Positions 9,666 through 20,400 are shown, numbered from the stretch's first letter. The stretch is 64,000 nucleotides of DNA from CAVYWD01 sp963772225 (GCA_963772225.1 CAVYWD010000001.1:682001-746000); one strand, 5' to 3'. The notes: generated by a model from the sequence alone, not told the origin. Translations and numbers: made by a program.

Positions 9666-10862
9666 ATGGACTCGCTCCTCGAGCTCTTCCGCATCGGCGC
9701 CGGCCCTTCCAGCAGCCACACCCTCGGGCCACAGCGGGCGGCGGCCCTCTTGCTCGAGCGCTTTCCCGCTCTCGCCCGGGCCCACGTCATCCTCTACGGA
9801 AGCCTGGGGGCGACCGGCCGCGGCCACCTCACCGACCGGGCGCTGGAGCGGGCCCTCGCGCCTCGCCCGGTGGAGGTCGTGTTTCGCCCCGAGGTCACTC
9901 TGCCTCGGCACCCGAACGGCATGGACCTCACGGCGCTCGACGGCGCCGGCCAGCCGCTCGGAGCCCTGCGCGCCTACAGCGTCGGCGGCGGCACGGTCCG
10001 GCTGGAGGGCGAGCCAGAGGCCGGTCGCGCGCCCGCCTACGACCGGAGCCGAATGTCCGAGATCCTCGCCTGGTCGACCGAGACCGGCCGCCCGCTCTGG
10101 CAATACGCCGAAGAGCGCGAGGGCGACGCCCTGCGCGAGCACCTCGCCCGGGTCTGGGCGGCCATGCGCGAGGCCATCGACCGGGGCATCCATGCCGAGG
10201 GCGTGCTGCCAGGCGCGCTGCACCTGCCGCGAAAGGCGCGCTCCTTCTTCCTCAAGGCCCAGCGCTGCCGCGAGCCCTTCCAGCGCGGCGGGCTCCTCTC
10301 CGCCTACGCGCTGGCAGTCTCCGAGGAGAACGCCGCGGGCGGCGCCGTCGTCACCGCGCCCACCTGCGGCTCGAGCGGCGTGGTGCCGGCGGTGCTGCGC
10401 TACCTCCAGGAGACGCTCGAGGCGAGCGACGTGGAGATCGCCCGGGCCTTGGCCACCGCCGGGCTCTTCGGGAACATCGTGAAAGCGAACGCCTCCATCT
10501 CCGGCGCCGAGGTCGGCTGCCAGGGCGAGGTCGGCACCGCGTGCGCCATGGCCGCCGCCGCCGCCGCGCAGCTCCTGGGCGCCACGCCACACCAGATCGA
10601 ATACGCCGCCGAGATGGGGCTCGAGCACCACCTCGGCCTCACCTGCGATCCGGTCGCGGGCCTGGTGCAGATCCCCTGCATCGAGCGCAACGCCTTCGCC
10701 GCGACCCGCGCTTTGGACTGCGCCGACTTCGCCCTCCTCTCCGACGGCACGCACCTGGTCTCCTTCGACGAGGTCACCCTCGCCCTCCAGCAGACCGGCA
10801 GAGACCTCATGGCGGCCTATCGCGAGACCGCGCTCGGCGGGCTCGCGGCCGTGCACAAGTAG
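9666..10862 (+). CDS. sdaA: L-serine dehydratase (iron-sulfur, single chain)
   Basis: Deaminates L-serine to pyruvate and ammonia using an oxygen-sensitive [4Fe-4S] cluster. The start at 9666 gives MDSLLELFRIGAGPSSSHTLGP, which matches the N-terminus of the family (IGIGPSSSHTVGP type). Further conserved blocks are NGMDL, YSVGGG, EGVLPG, EENAAGGAVVTAPT, NASISGAEVGCQGEVG and LGLTCDPVAGLVQIPCIERN; the cysteines in the last two blocks are the cluster ligands. At 398 residues it is somewhat shorter than the E. coli enzymes (about 450), mainly through trimmed loops in the first domain. The loop APTCGSSG replaces the APTNGACG of E. coli, a variant seen in other bacteria. The sensor kinase gene follows 43 bases downstream on the same strand. 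Confidence 0.93.
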   Translation: MDSLLELFRIGAGPSSSHTLGPQRAAALLLERFPALARAHVILYGSLGATGRGHLTDRALERALAPRPVEVVFRPEVTLPRHPNGMDLTALDGAGQPLGALRAYSVGGGTVRLEGEPEAGRAPAYDRSRMSEILAWSTETGRPLWQYAEEREGDALREHLARVWAAMREAIDRGIHAEGVLPGALHLPRKARSFFLKAQRCREPFQRGGLLSAYALAVSEENAAGGAVVTAPTCGSSGVVPAVLRYLQETLEASDVEIARALATAGLFGNIVKANASISGAEVGCQGEVGTACAMAAAAAAQLLGATPHQIEYAAEMGLEHHLGLTCDPVAGLVQIPCIERNAFAATRALDCADFALLSDGTHLVSFDEVTLALQQTGRDLMAAYRETALGGLAAVHK

Positions 10863-10905
10863 ACGTCCTCGCTCGGGGCGGGGGCTGGCATCGGCGCGGA
10901 AGCGG

Positions 10906-13485
10906 ATGGAGACTGGCGGCGAGCGCCGGCGAGAAGTCGCGAGCGAGGTGTGGCGGATGAAGGTGCTGGGCGCCATCGGGCTTCCGTCGCGACGCTTTCC
11001 GGTGGCGGCCTACTTCTTGACGGTCGCAGGGCTCATCGCGGCCGCGGCGCTCATGGAGCGTTCCCTGTTTCACCAGGCGCGCCGGCGCGCCGGGAGCGAG
11101 CTCGACGCGGTGGCCTCGCTCAAGGCCGACGCGGTGCGGGCCTGGATGGTGGAGCAAGAGCGCAACGCCCAGTACGCGTCGAGCAATCCGCTCGTCGCGT
11201 CCGCCGCGCTCCAGGCGGGGTCGGGCCAGGTCAATCCGTCGCTGGGCTCGCGCGGCGAGGCGGCGTTGGGCCTGCTCGGCCGCCGCCACGGCATGCAGAG
11301 CCTGGGGCTCTTCGACGCCCACGGGCGAGCCCTGATCGCCTGGGCAGAATCCGAGGGCGCGCGCAAGAGCCCCACGCCGGCGTTGCTCGAGCGCGCGCTG
11401 GCCACCCGCGCGCCGGCGATGGAGCTTCAGCTCGACCGGGCTTCGGCGCGGCCGTGTCTGGAGATAGTCCAGCCCGTGGCGGTCGACGGAGCACCGCCGT
11501 GCGCCGTCGGCCTGCGCGCTGACATGGGCTCGGCCTTTGGCCCGCTCGTCGAATCCTGGCCGGTGCCGAGCGGCTCGGCGCACACCGCGCTGTTGCTGCG
11601 AGAGCCAGGGAGCGGGGCCGTCACCGCGGTCCACGCGGCGGGCCGCCTCGCCGCGGATCCCCTAATGCGCATCCCGCTCGACCCCAGAGCCAGCCCCGAG
11701 GCGCAGGCCTTCGGCGGCGCCGCCGGCCCGTTGGAGGGAGTCGACGAGCGCGGCGTCCCGGTGCTCGCGGTGGCGCGGCCCATCACGGGGACCGGCTGGC
11801 TCGTCGGCACGCAGATGGACCTGGCCGAGGTGAACGCCCCGCTTCAGCGAACGATGTGGACCATTCTGGCTCTGGTCGCGGCGCTGATCGCGGGGGGCGG
11901 CGTGCTCCTCGCGTTCTGGTGGCACAGCGAGAGCGACCGGGCCCGCATGGAGGAGGAGCTGCGCGAGAGCCGCGACCGGTTCCAGCTGGCGCTCGACGGT
12001 CTCTACTGGGTCTGGGACTGGGACTTGGGTGCTGGGCGGCTCGGCTTCGAGCGGGGCTTCTCCAAGGTCATGGGCCTGCCGGCCGACCATTTCGAGGGGA
12101 GCCTCGAGCAGATCGTCGCCGCGCTCTTCCACCCCGGTGACCGAGACGGCATGGCCCTGCAGCTCGCGGCCTTCTTGAGGGGCGGCGATCGGCTCCTCGA
12201 GGTCGAGGCACGCATCGACCTCGGCGCCAGCGGCCCCCCGCTCTGGATCCTGTTGCGCGGGAGCGCGAGCCGAAGGGACAGCGCCGGCCGCCCGCTGTGC
12301 ATGACCGGCGTCGTCACCGACGTGACCGAGCGGCGCGCGCTGCGCGACCAGCTCGAGCGCGCCGAGCGGATGGCGGGGCTGGGCACGCTGGCCGGCGCCG
12401 TGGCGCACGAGGTGAACAACCCGCTCGCCTCGGTGATCGCCAACCTCGACCTGCTCTCCGACGGGCTGTCGGCCTCGCTCGACTCCGAGGCGGCGCAGAG
12501 CCTCTCCGATGCGCGCGACGGCGCCGAGCGCGTGCGCGACGTGATTCGCCTCCTCAAGGCGTTCTCCCGGCCCGGCACCGGGCAGCGCTCGCCGGTGGAC
12601 CTCGGCGCGGAGCTCGAGGCGACCGCGCGGATCGCCCGCAACGGAATCCGCCACCGGGCCTCCCTGGAAATGAAGCTCTCGGCCATGCCCAAAGTGGTCG
12701 CGGTCGACCACGAGCTGCGGCAGGCCTTCCTCCACCTGCTCCTCCGCGCGGCCAAGGCCGTCCCCGAGGAGCGCGGCGCCCAGAACCACATCGAGGTGGA
12801 GAGCGGCACCGACGCCGCGGGCTGGGCGCGCGTCGAGGTGCGGGACAGCGGCCCCGCGCTCTCGCCCTCGGCGCTCACGCAGCTGTTCGACCCGTTCACG
12901 CGCAAGGGGCCGGAGATGGGCACGGGCTTGGGGCTGGCCGTGGCGCACGGCGTCGTCGCCGCCGCCGGCGGCCGCATCGAGGTCGAGAGCGCGACCGACC
13001 GCGGCACGACCTTCCGGGTCCTCCTGCCGCCCGCCCCTGCGGAGGCCACCGCCCCCTCGAGCGCCGGCGCACGCACCCGGCCCCCGAGCGAGCGCCCTCA
13101 CGTGCTCGTCATCGACGACGATCCGCTGGTCGCGCGCTCCATCGTCCGGACCCTGGGCTCCGACCACCGGGTCGACTCGGTGACCGCAGCGGCCGACGCG
13201 CTCGCCCGGCTCGATGCCGGCCAGCGCTACGACGCCATCCTGTGCGACCTCATGATGCCGGAGATGTCGGGCATGGACCTCTTCGAGCGGCTCTCACACA
13301 GCGCGCCCGACCAGGCCAACCGCATCGTGTTCGTGACCGGCGGGGCCTTCACCGAGCGCGCGCTCGAGTTCCTGGTGAAGAACGCCAACCCGTGCGTGGA
13401 GAAGCCCTTCAACCCGGCACAGCTGCGCACCGCGGTCTCCAACGCGCTCAAGACGTGCGAGCCGCCGCCTCAGACCTCGAGCTGA
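10906..13485 (+). CDS. Hybrid sensor histidine kinase with C-terminal receiver domain
   Basis: An 859-residue membrane sensor. A first transmembrane helix at about 24-45 and a second at about 314-338 enclose a roughly 270-residue extracytoplasmic sensor region without a recognised family. A PAS-like domain covers about 350-475 (YWVWDWDLGAGRLGFERGF). The dimerisation/phosphoacceptor helix has AGAVAHEVNNPLAS with phospho-His501. The ATPase domain keeps its N box (LRQAFLHLLLRAAK), G1 (VRDSGPALS) and G2 (GTGLGLAVAHGVV). Residues about 728-850 form a receiver domain with acidic pocket DDDP, phosphoacceptor Asp781 in CDLMMPEMSG, and a late lysine in VEKPFN. No response-regulator gene lies next to it, so it is an orphan; the signal is unknown. 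An alternative ATG at 10957 would still give both membrane helices. Confidence 0.92.
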   Translation: METGGERRREVASEVWRMKVLGAIGLPSRRFPVAAYFLTVAGLIAAAALMERSLFHQARRRAGSELDAVASLKADAVRAWMVEQERNAQYASSNPLVASAALQAGSGQVNPSLGSRGEAALGLLGRRHGMQSLGLFDAHGRALIAWAESEGARKSPTPALLERALATRAPAMELQLDRASARPCLEIVQPVAVDGAPPCAVGLRADMGSAFGPLVESWPVPSGSAHTALLLREPGSGAVTAVHAAGRLAADPLMRIPLDPRASPEAQAFGGAAGPLEGVDERGVPVLAVARPITGTGWLVGTQMDLAEVNAPLQRTMWTILALVAALIAGGGVLLAFWWHSESDRARMEEELRESRDRFQLALDGLYWVWDWDLGAGRLGFERGFSKVMGLPADHFEGSLEQIVAALFHPGDRDGMALQLAAFLRGGDRLLEVEARIDLGASGPPLWILLRGSASRRDSAGRPLCMTGVVTDVTERRALRDQLERAERMAGLGTLAGAVAHEVNNPLASVIANLDLLSDGLSASLDSEAAQSLSDARDGAERVRDVIRLLKAFSRPGTGQRSPVDLGAELEATARIARNGIRHRASLEMKLSAMPKVVAVDHELRQAFLHLLLRAAKAVPEERGAQNHIEVESGTDAAGWARVEVRDSGPALSPSALTQLFDPFTRKGPEMGTGLGLAVAHGVVAAAGGRIEVESATDRGTTFRVLLPPAPAEATAPSSAGARTRPPSERPHVLVIDDDPLVARSIVRTLGSDHRVDSVTAAADALARLDAGQRYDAILCDLMMPEMSGMDLFERLSHSAPDQANRIVFVTGGAFTERALEFLVKNANPCVEKPFNPAQLRTAVSNALKTCEPPPQTSS

Positions 13486-13493
13486 GCCCCGCC

Positions 13494-13895
13494 TCACTGG
13501 CTCTCGAGCCACCTCTGCGCCTCAACGGGGTCGGAGAAAGTCCGCGCCAGGATGCCGGCGGTCGAGAGCGCCTCGGAGGCCCGCTTGAGCACCCGACGAC
13601 CGGCGTCCCGCTCCGGCAGCACGATGGCCCAGTACTTCCACCCCGACCGCACCGCGGCCGGGAGCCAGACGCGCTGCGCCCACTCCTCGTCGTCCTCGCC
13701 CATGGCGCCGCTCTTCCGGTCGTCCGAGAGCCACTTCTGCGCGGCGCGCCTCTGGAGCGTCTCGACCCCCAGCCACAGCACCTCGCGGTACTCGCCCTGG
13801 CGGAGCGCGGAGAAGGTCTGGTGCCGCACGATCTTCAGGTCGGTGTCGTATTGAATGGTGGCAGACGGGGTCTGCAGCAGTGTCTCGACAGGCAT
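13494..13895 (-). CDS. Small hypothetical protein, possibly SpoIIAA/STAS-like
   Basis: A 133-residue protein convergent with the kinase gene, only 8 bases between the two stops. Its pattern of alternating strands and helices (IQYDTDLKIVRHQTF, REVLWLGVETLQRRAAQKWLSDDR, WKYWAIVLPE, GILARTFSDPVEAQRWLES) is typical of small SpoIIAA/STAS-like proteins common in myxobacteria, in which a strand is followed by helices carrying the conserved KWLSDDR-type segment. I cannot name a function. No membrane segment or signal peptide is present. The family suggestion rests on overall pattern only. Confidence 0.6.
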   Translation of the reverse strand: MPVETLLQTPSATIQYDTDLKIVRHQTFSALRQGEYREVLWLGVETLQRRAAQKWLSDDRKSGAMGEDDEEWAQRVWLPAAVRSGWKYWAIVLPERDAGRRVLKRASEALSTAGILARTFSDPVEAQRWLESQ

Positions 13896-14126
13896 CGCCC
13901 AGCCTCCAGCCCTCGCGGTCGCTTGAGTCGCACACCGCGTGCCAGGAGACGGCGCTTCTGTTCACTGAATGACCTCGCACGGTTGCGCGGGGCGCGGGTG
14001 GGTCGCCGGTCGGTAGACGGGTCAACTTCCTGCCATGCGGCAAAGAGGCCGTGCCCTCCTGTTCGCGCGCGCGGGCGAGGCGTGGTATCCCCTCGCCCCT
14101 TTCTTCGTGCGCGAGGTCCGAACCAC

Positions 14127-15732
14127 TTGCCCAATATCCAAGTCGTCAACGTCTCCAAGTCCTACGGAGCCAAGAAGCTGTTCGAGGACGTCGACGCCTC
14201 CTTCTCCGAGGGGCGGCGGTACGGCCTCACGGGCCCCAACGGCGCTGGCAAGTCCACCTTCATGAAGATCTCTGTCCGGCGAGCTGCAGCCGGACACTGG
14301 CCAGGTCTCGCGGCCCAAGAAGACCTCGGTGCTCAAGCAGGACCAGTACGCGTTCGAGAGCATGCGGGCGCTGGACGTGGTGATGATGGGCAACCGGGCG
14401 CTCTGGGAGGCGATGCAGGAGAAGGAGAAGCTGCTCGCTCTGGAGGACCTGACCGACCAGCACGGCATCCGCCTGGGAGAGATGGAGGTCCTCATCGCCG
14501 AGGAGGACGGGTACACCGCGGAGTCCGACGCGGGCGAGCTGCTCGAGGGCCTGGGGCTGCCGGTCGAGGAGCACGAGAAGCCCATGCGCGAGATCGCCGG
14601 CGGGCTCAAGGTGCGGGTGCTGCTGGCGCAGGCGCTCTTCGGCAAGCCCGAGGCGCTGCTGCTCGACGAGCCGACGAACAACCTGGACCTCGACTCCATC
14701 CGCTGGCTCGAGGAGTTCCTGTGCGCCTACAAAGGCGTGATGGTGGCCATCTCCCACGACCGCCACTTCCTCAACGCCATCTGCACGCACGTCGCCGACA
14801 TCGATTACGAGTCCATCATCACTTACCCAGGCGGCTACGACGACATGGTCGTGGCCAAGAGCCAGGTGCGCTCCAAGGTCGAGTCGGAGAACGCGGACAA
14901 GCACAAGAAGATCCTCCAGCTCCAGGACTTCGTGGCCCGCTTCCACGCGGGGACCCGCGCCTCGCAGGTGCAGAGCCGCAAGAAGTCGATCGAGAAGTTG
15001 CAGCTCGCGGACCTGAAGAAGTCGAACATCGAGCGGCCGTTCATCGACTTCCAGATCAAGCGGCCCTCGGGGAAGCAGGCGCTCGTCGCCAACGGGCTCA
15101 CCAAGCGCTGGCCGTCCACGGTGGTCTGCGAGAAGCTCGACGCGCTCATCACCCGCGGCGAGAAGGTGGCCATCATCGGCCACAACGGCGTGGGCAAGAC
15201 CACGCTGTGCCGCCTGCTCATCGGCGAGCTCGCGCCGGACGAGGGCGAGGTGAAGGTCGGCCACGAGACGTCTTTGGGCTACCTCGCGCAGAACCACCGC
15301 GAGACCATCCCCCTGGGCACGACGGTCAGCGAGTACCTGCACTCCCTGGACGAGCGCGCGACGCGCGAGGACGTGCGCGGGCTGCTCGGCAAAATGCTCT
15401 TCAAGGGCGAGGAGGGGCTCAAGCCCACCGACGCGCTCTCCGGCGGCGAGGCGGTCCGGCTCATCTTCGCCCGCCTCATGCTGGCCCGCGACAACGTCCT
15501 CGTCCTCGACGAGCCGACGAACCACCTGGACCTGGAGTCGATCATCGCGCTGGGCGACGCGCTGGCCCGCTACGAGGGCACGGCCTTCGTCGTCTCGCAC
15601 GACCGCGACTTCATCAGCACCTTCGCGACGAGGCTGTTCGCCTTCACGCCCCGCGGGCTCATCGACTTTCAGGGAACTTACGATGAGTTCCTGGAGAAGC
15701 ACGAGGCCGACTACCGCCCGCGCGGGAAGTAG
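14127..15732 (+). CDS. ybiT: ABC-F ATPase of the YbiT type, interrupted by one +1 frameshift
   Basis: A soluble translation-associated ATPase with two ABC cassettes and no membrane domain. The probable start is TTG at 14127 (then PNIQVVNVSKSYGAKKLFED). Walker A of cassette 1 is GPNGAGKST. Right after FMKI one extra T at about 14271 shifts the frame; removing it restores LSGELQPDTGQVSRP and the rest. Further motifs: LLLDEPTNNLD, SHDRHF, the linker between cassettes, a second Walker A GHNGVGKTT, the signature LSGGEAVR, and LVLDEPTNHLD. After correction it has 534 residues, close to E. coli YbiT, with which the segments QDQYAFESMRALDVVMMGN and IDFQGTYDEFLEKH agree well. The shift is within a conserved block and has no recoding signal, so sequence error is the likeliest cause. 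Confidence 0.88.
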
Positions 15733-15923
15733 GGGCGAACCCCGCGGGGCTCCTCGGTGGGCACCTGGCCTTGGGCGCGCGCCGTCGCAGCGCCGAGGGC
15801 TCTTTGAGCGAAGCACTTGGCATTCCAAAGCCAGTCGAGGCGCTCGCGGTAGGAAAGGCGCAACCAGGCGCGGCGCCGCTCGCCTTCGGCGTAGGTCCAG
15901 GCGTTGTTCTTGAGCTCATTCAC
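15711..15923 (-). CDS. Small partner protein of the nucleotidyltransferase
   Basis: A 70-residue protein starting with GTG at 15923, overlapping the stop of the nucleotidyltransferase gene by 8 bases, so the two are translationally coupled. The central part is helical and aromatic (RRRAWLRLSYRERLDWLWNAKCFAQRAL); a similar LSxxERLxWLxxA pattern is found in small proteins encoded beside DUF6036/AbiEii-like nucleotidyltransferases. The role is unknown; a toxin-antitoxin or accessory relationship is an inference from the arrangement. Its 3' end overlaps the last bases of the convergent ybiT gene. Confidence 0.6.
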   Translation of the reverse strand: MNELKNNAWTYAEGERRRAWLRLSYRERLDWLWNAKCFAQRALGAATARAQGQVPTEEPRGVRPYFPRGR

Positions 15924-16416
15924 GGCGGCGCTCCTTCGCCAGCGCCTGGAGCGCGACGATGTCCTCGAGGTCTTTGGGCCTCCCGGCCCGCCGTTTGAGC
16001 GAGACGAGATCCTCGAGGCTCGCGACGCGGACCTGCAGGCCTGACAGATCGGCGCGGATGGCGCGACGAAAGGCCTCCTCGAATGGAAGCGGCTCCTCCA
16101 CGAAGAGGTCGACCTCGGTCGCCGGAAGCTCCGGACTCCACAGCGCGAAGACGGAGAGCGACTTCTCCTCCACCCAGGCCTTGCGTCGAATGGGGTCCGA
16201 GAACTCGTCGAACGGGACGGGAGCCCGCGGCTGGTAACCCAAGCGCTTGAGCGCCTTCAGCGCCGCGCGCACGTTCGAAGACTCCAGGTCGAGGATGAGG
16301 TCGAGATCGGCCGTGAAGCGCGGGTGTCCGTGAAGGACGACGGCGACTCCGCCGACGACCAGATACCGCACGCTCTCCTTCTCAAGCTCCTCGAAGATGC
16401 GGTCGAAGTCGTTCAC
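15916..16416 (-). CDS. Nucleotidyltransferase, AbiEii/DUF6036-like
   Basis: A 166-residue protein with the minimal nucleotidyltransferase fold. I chose GTG at 16416 because a GGAG box lies about 7 bases upstream and the protein then starts at NDFDRIFEELEKESVRYLVVGGVAVVLHGHPR. The active-site signature is GGVAVVLHG followed by TADLDLIL (two catalytic aspartates in DxD) and a third acidic residue in TEVDLF. The C-terminal part has SLEDLVSLKRRAGRPKDLEDIVAL, the KRxxxRPKDxxD motif typical of this family. Members include AbiEii-type toxins and uncharacterised housekeeping-like proteins. A longer start at 16488 would overlap the truC stop (GTGA) but adds a non-conserved stretch. It is followed by a small overlapping gene. 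Confidence 0.8.
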   Translation of the reverse strand: MNDFDRIFEELEKESVRYLVVGGVAVVLHGHPRFTADLDLILDLESSNVRAALKALKRLGYQPRAPVPFDEFSDPIRRKAWVEEKSLSVFALWSPELPATEVDLFVEEPLPFEEAFRRAIRADLSGLQVRVASLEDLVSLKRRAGRPKDLEDIVALQALAKERRRE

Positions 16417-16484
16417 GAGGGGGCTCCACTGCCCGACTTCGCGAGGGTACGGCCGACCTCCCGGAGGGCACAAGGCCTGCCGCC

Positions 16485-17153
16485 TCACCCGAGAAGCTCC
16501 GGCGCGAAGCCGAACTTGGCCAAAGGCTCGCGCAGGTCGTCGGGCAGCGGCGACTCCACCGCGACCGGGCGGCCGGTGCGGGGGTGCTCGAACGAGAGCG
16601 CCCGGGCGTGGAGCGCAAGGCGGCGCAGCCCGACCTGCTCCCGGAAGAGGCGGTTGATCTCGCCGCGGCCGTAGTTCACGTCCCCCACCAGCGGGTGCCC
16701 CAGGTGCTTGAGGTGGCGCCGAATCTGGTGGAGCCTGCCCGTCCGAGGCTCCGCTTCCACCAGGGAGAACCGCCCGACAGTGGCGACCCGGCGAAAGGCG
16801 GTCACCGCGCTCACGCGCGGGCCGTCCGGTTTATTGGGGATGGCATGGTCGATGACGCCGGACTCCGGCGGGACTCCGCGGACCAGGGCCAAGTAGCGCT
16901 TCTGAGCGCGCCCCTGCTCGAAGATGCCGCACAGGAGGGACCCCGTCTCCGAATCCAAAGCGAACGCGAGCGCGCCGCTGGTGCCCCGGTCGAGCCGATG
17001 CACCGGATAGACGCGAAGGCCGAGCTGGTCCCGAAGGGCGCTCATCGCAACCACCGCGTCGTCCCCCCAGCCGCGGTGCACCAACAGCCCCGACGGCTTG
17101 TCCACGACGGCGAGAAACTCGTCGCGGTAGAGCAGGCGAAGCTCGAGCCTCAT
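16485..17153 (-). CDS. truC: tRNA pseudouridine synthase TruC-like (RluA family)
   Basis: Converts a uridine in tRNA (position 65 for TruC) to pseudouridine. The 222-residue protein starts LELRLLYRDEFLAVVDKPSGLLVHRGWG and contains the catalytic motif VHRLDRGTSG with the essential Asp, followed by KRYLALVRG, AEPRTGRLHQIRRHLKHLGHPLVGD and LALHARALSFEHP. The VDKPSGLLVHR block and the RRHLKHLGHPLVGDVNYG block fit TruC better than RluA, RluC or RluD, and there is no S4 domain. It is a little shorter than E. coli TruC (260) because of a reduced C-terminus. Start ATG at 17153 is chosen by alignment to the family. The nucleotidyltransferase pair follows directly downstream. Confidence 0.85.
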   Translation of the reverse strand: MRLELRLLYRDEFLAVVDKPSGLLVHRGWGDDAVVAMSALRDQLGLRVYPVHRLDRGTSGALAFALDSETGSLLCGIFEQGRAQKRYLALVRGVPPESGVIDHAIPNKPDGPRVSAVTAFRRVATVGRFSLVEAEPRTGRLHQIRRHLKHLGHPLVGDVNYGRGEINRLFREQVGLRRLALHARALSFEHPRTGRPVAVESPLPDDLREPLAKFGFAPELLG

Positions 17154-17412
17154 GGTCCGATTTCTCCAGGGAAGCGGGGGCGTCGATCCCCGGCGCCAGC
17201 CTGGCGGGATTTGGCGCAGCACGTCACAAAAACTGTTCATCACTTGAAGAAGTTTATGTTGCATCCCCTGTTTGCGCCGGCCATCCTTAGCGTTCGTCCG
17301 TTGATGCACTCTGGCAGAAAATCCATTGACTGGCCAAACGCTCCCCTCGCGCACATTCGATTGTCGGGCACAGCAAGGGCAAGGACGCCCAACCCGATTT
17401 GGAGAGACCGGA

Positions 17413-20400
17413 ATGAGAAGCATTTCCCTCGGCGTGGCCGCGGCGCTGGCGGTTGCCGGGTGCACCCCGGACATCAAGAAGAGCAGCCCGCCCGCGACCG
17501 TCCAGGCCCAATTCGACCCCGCGGCGAGCCCGGCGGTGGTGCCTTCACCGAACTCGTTGGCGCTGGACCCGACCGGCACTCACCTTCAAATACCGTTGCC
17601 CCCGAATGCGTCGGCCGCGGACCAGGCGCTGGCGGCCTACCTCGATACGCTGGACGGCTTCCCCTCCGACACACCCGGGTTGACGACCTTCGGCGGCGGC
17701 CTCGACGCCACGACCGTGTCGAAGAGCACGGTGGTTGTCTGGGACATCGGGCCGACGAAAACACCTCTTGCAAGCGGCGAACACCCGACGCTCGGCGCCG
17801 GGCCGGGGACGCCCTCGTACGCGGAGCCGCCCGCGGCGGCCTCCCCGGAGATCGCCATCGCCCCGCCGGCGACCGGTTGGACGGCGGGCCACACCTATGC
17901 GGTAGCGCTCATCGGCGGGACCGACGGGCTCAAAGGCAAGAACGGCGAGCTGGTCGTGGGGTCGCCGACCTGGGCGCTGGTCCGCTCCGCGCAGCCGTTG
18001 GTCACTTGTCAGGACCTGACGTCCGCCGCCTGCCGGCCCACCACCGACGTCATCCCCTCCGACATCCAGGACCCGGCGGCTCGGCTGGCGGACCAGACCA
18101 CCAAGGCGATTCAGCTGGAGGAGCTGCGCCGTCCGCTGTCGCCCCTGCTCGACGAGATGGAGGCGGTGGGCGTCCCGCGCTCGAGCGTCGCTCTGCTCTG
18201 GACCTTCCCCGTCAACAGCCTGCCGGTGCTGGCGTTCCAGCCGGCCTCGCAGCCCGCGCAGGTGCCGCAGCCGAACGACCTCTTGAAGGCCCTGGTGCCG
18301 ACCACCGCCGCGGAGATGGAGTTCGTCTCGGACTACCTGAGCCTCATCGACGGCTTCCGGGCCAACTCGACCGCCACCGCGGCCGTCGCCGGCCCGGCGC
18401 TCGACCCCGCCACGGTGAACGCGGGGACCGTGCTGGTCTTGGACATCACGGCGACGCCCACCTCGGGCGGCGGCACGGTCACCTATGACGCGGCGTCGAA
18501 CACCATCGTCGTCCTGCCTCCGGCCGGCGGTTGGACGCGCGGTCACCGCTACGCCATCGTCGTGAAGAGCGGGAGCAGCGGGGTCAAGGACGCCGCCGGG
18601 GCCGGAGCGGTCGCCTCGGACGTCTGGGCGCTGGTCCGCTCCGAGGACTCGCTCTGCCAGGACCCGGCCGCGGCGGTGTGCCAGCCGGCAGTGACGTTGG
18701 CGCCGCTGACGGCCACTCAAGCCACGCAGCTCGAGGCGCTGCGACTGAGCTTCAAGCCCCTGCTCGACAAACTCGCCAAGCAAGGCATCGCCCGCTCGGA
18801 CGTCGCGGTGCTGTGGACCTTCAGCATCTCCAGCGCGCCGGTCGTCACCTTCGACCCCGCCGACGGCGTCATCCCGTTCCCGAACGACGCCGTGCGCGAC
18901 CCGACCACCGGCTTGGTGAAGCTGCCCATCCCCTCGGGCGCGAGCGCGAGCCAGGTCGCGCTGATCAACGGGCTGAACACGCTCGACGGCTTCTCCACCA
19001 CGGTGCCGCTCGTCAGCGAGAACTCGCCGACCCTCGGGCCCATTGACGAGGGGTCGCTCGACCCGGCGACGTTCGCTGGCATCGGGCTCCTCAACATCAC
19101 CGCGCCGGCGGACGCGACCGCCGCGCCCGTGACCACCGTGTGTCTCAACTGCGCCTCGTCGACGGCGAGCGACAAGACGCGGTCCGGACCCGACCAGCTG
19201 CAGATCGTCCCCTCCGTGCCGCTCATCGAGCGCACCGAATACGGCGCGTTCGTCAGCACCCTCGTGAAGGATACGAACGGCAAGAACGTCATCCCGGACA
19301 TCCCGTTCGCGGTCGTTCGGCTCAAGAATTCGCTGCTCGATGCCAATCTGAAGAGCACCCTCTCCTTCTTGTCGGACGCGCAGGCCCAGGCGCTCGAGCC
19401 GCTGCGAGCTGGGATGGAGCCGTTCATCGATCGCCTGGCCGCGACGCTCGGCGGACGCTCAAAGGTTGCGCTCGCCTGGGCTTTCCAGACGCAAACCACC
19501 GAGACCGCACTGAAACAGCTCCACTCGATTCCCTCGGCCCTGCCCGCTTCCACGCGGCTGCCGACCTGGGTGCTGGACGAGACGGACGCGATCAAGGGCC
19601 AAATGACCGCGGCCGCGAGTTCAAACATCGGCAAGATCTTCATCGGCGGGCTCACGATTCCGGAGATGCAATCGAGCACCGGGCCGTTCGACCCGAGCCT
19701 CGCGTCTCACACGGTGGACGTGCAGTTCCTCTTGGTCGAGCCCACAGCCGCCGCGCCGAGCGGAGGGTATCCAGTGGCCCTCTTCGGACACGGCCTGACG
19801 CGGTCGCGAAACGACCTCTTGGCTTTGGCCAATACGCTCGCCGCAGGGGGATTTGCCGCCATCGCCATCGACGCGCCGCTCCACGGCAATCGCTCGACCT
19901 GCGTCGGGTCGAAGGCAGCGACAGGCGCCACTACCGACGACGCCGCGTGCGCCGATCCCACGAATCAGCAGTGCGACGCGGCCTCCGGGCTTTGCGTCGC
20001 CCGGGATTCTTTGACGCGAATGCCTTGCGACCCGACAGACGCCGGCGCATTCGCGCCCGACGAGTACTGCCTGGCCCACGGCCAGGGCCAGTGCGTGAAA
20101 GCTTCGTCGGTTAATACCTCGACCTGGTTCTGCCAAAACGCAGCTTTCCTGCCCAAGCCAGGGGATCCATTCTCGACGCCCGCCATCTCCGGGTGGAACT
20201 TCCTCAACGTCCAGAACTTCTTCGCGACGCGAGATAACTTCCGCGAGGGCGTGATCGAACTCGCGCAGGTGGCGCTCATCGTGCAAGAAAGCAGTGGCAC
20301 GGACGGCTCATTGAACCACCAATTGGTCGCCGCACCGGCCGGCGCCGCGCTCGACGGCACCAACCTCCACTTCGTCGGCCAGAGCCTGAGCGGCATGGTC

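Noticed and set aside
14260..14280. Programmed +1 frameshifting in ybiT
   Set aside because: There is no slippery codon next to a stop codon and no upstream Shine-Dalgarno-like stimulator as in prfB; the break lies inside a conserved block and the same kind of break is spread over unrelated genes.
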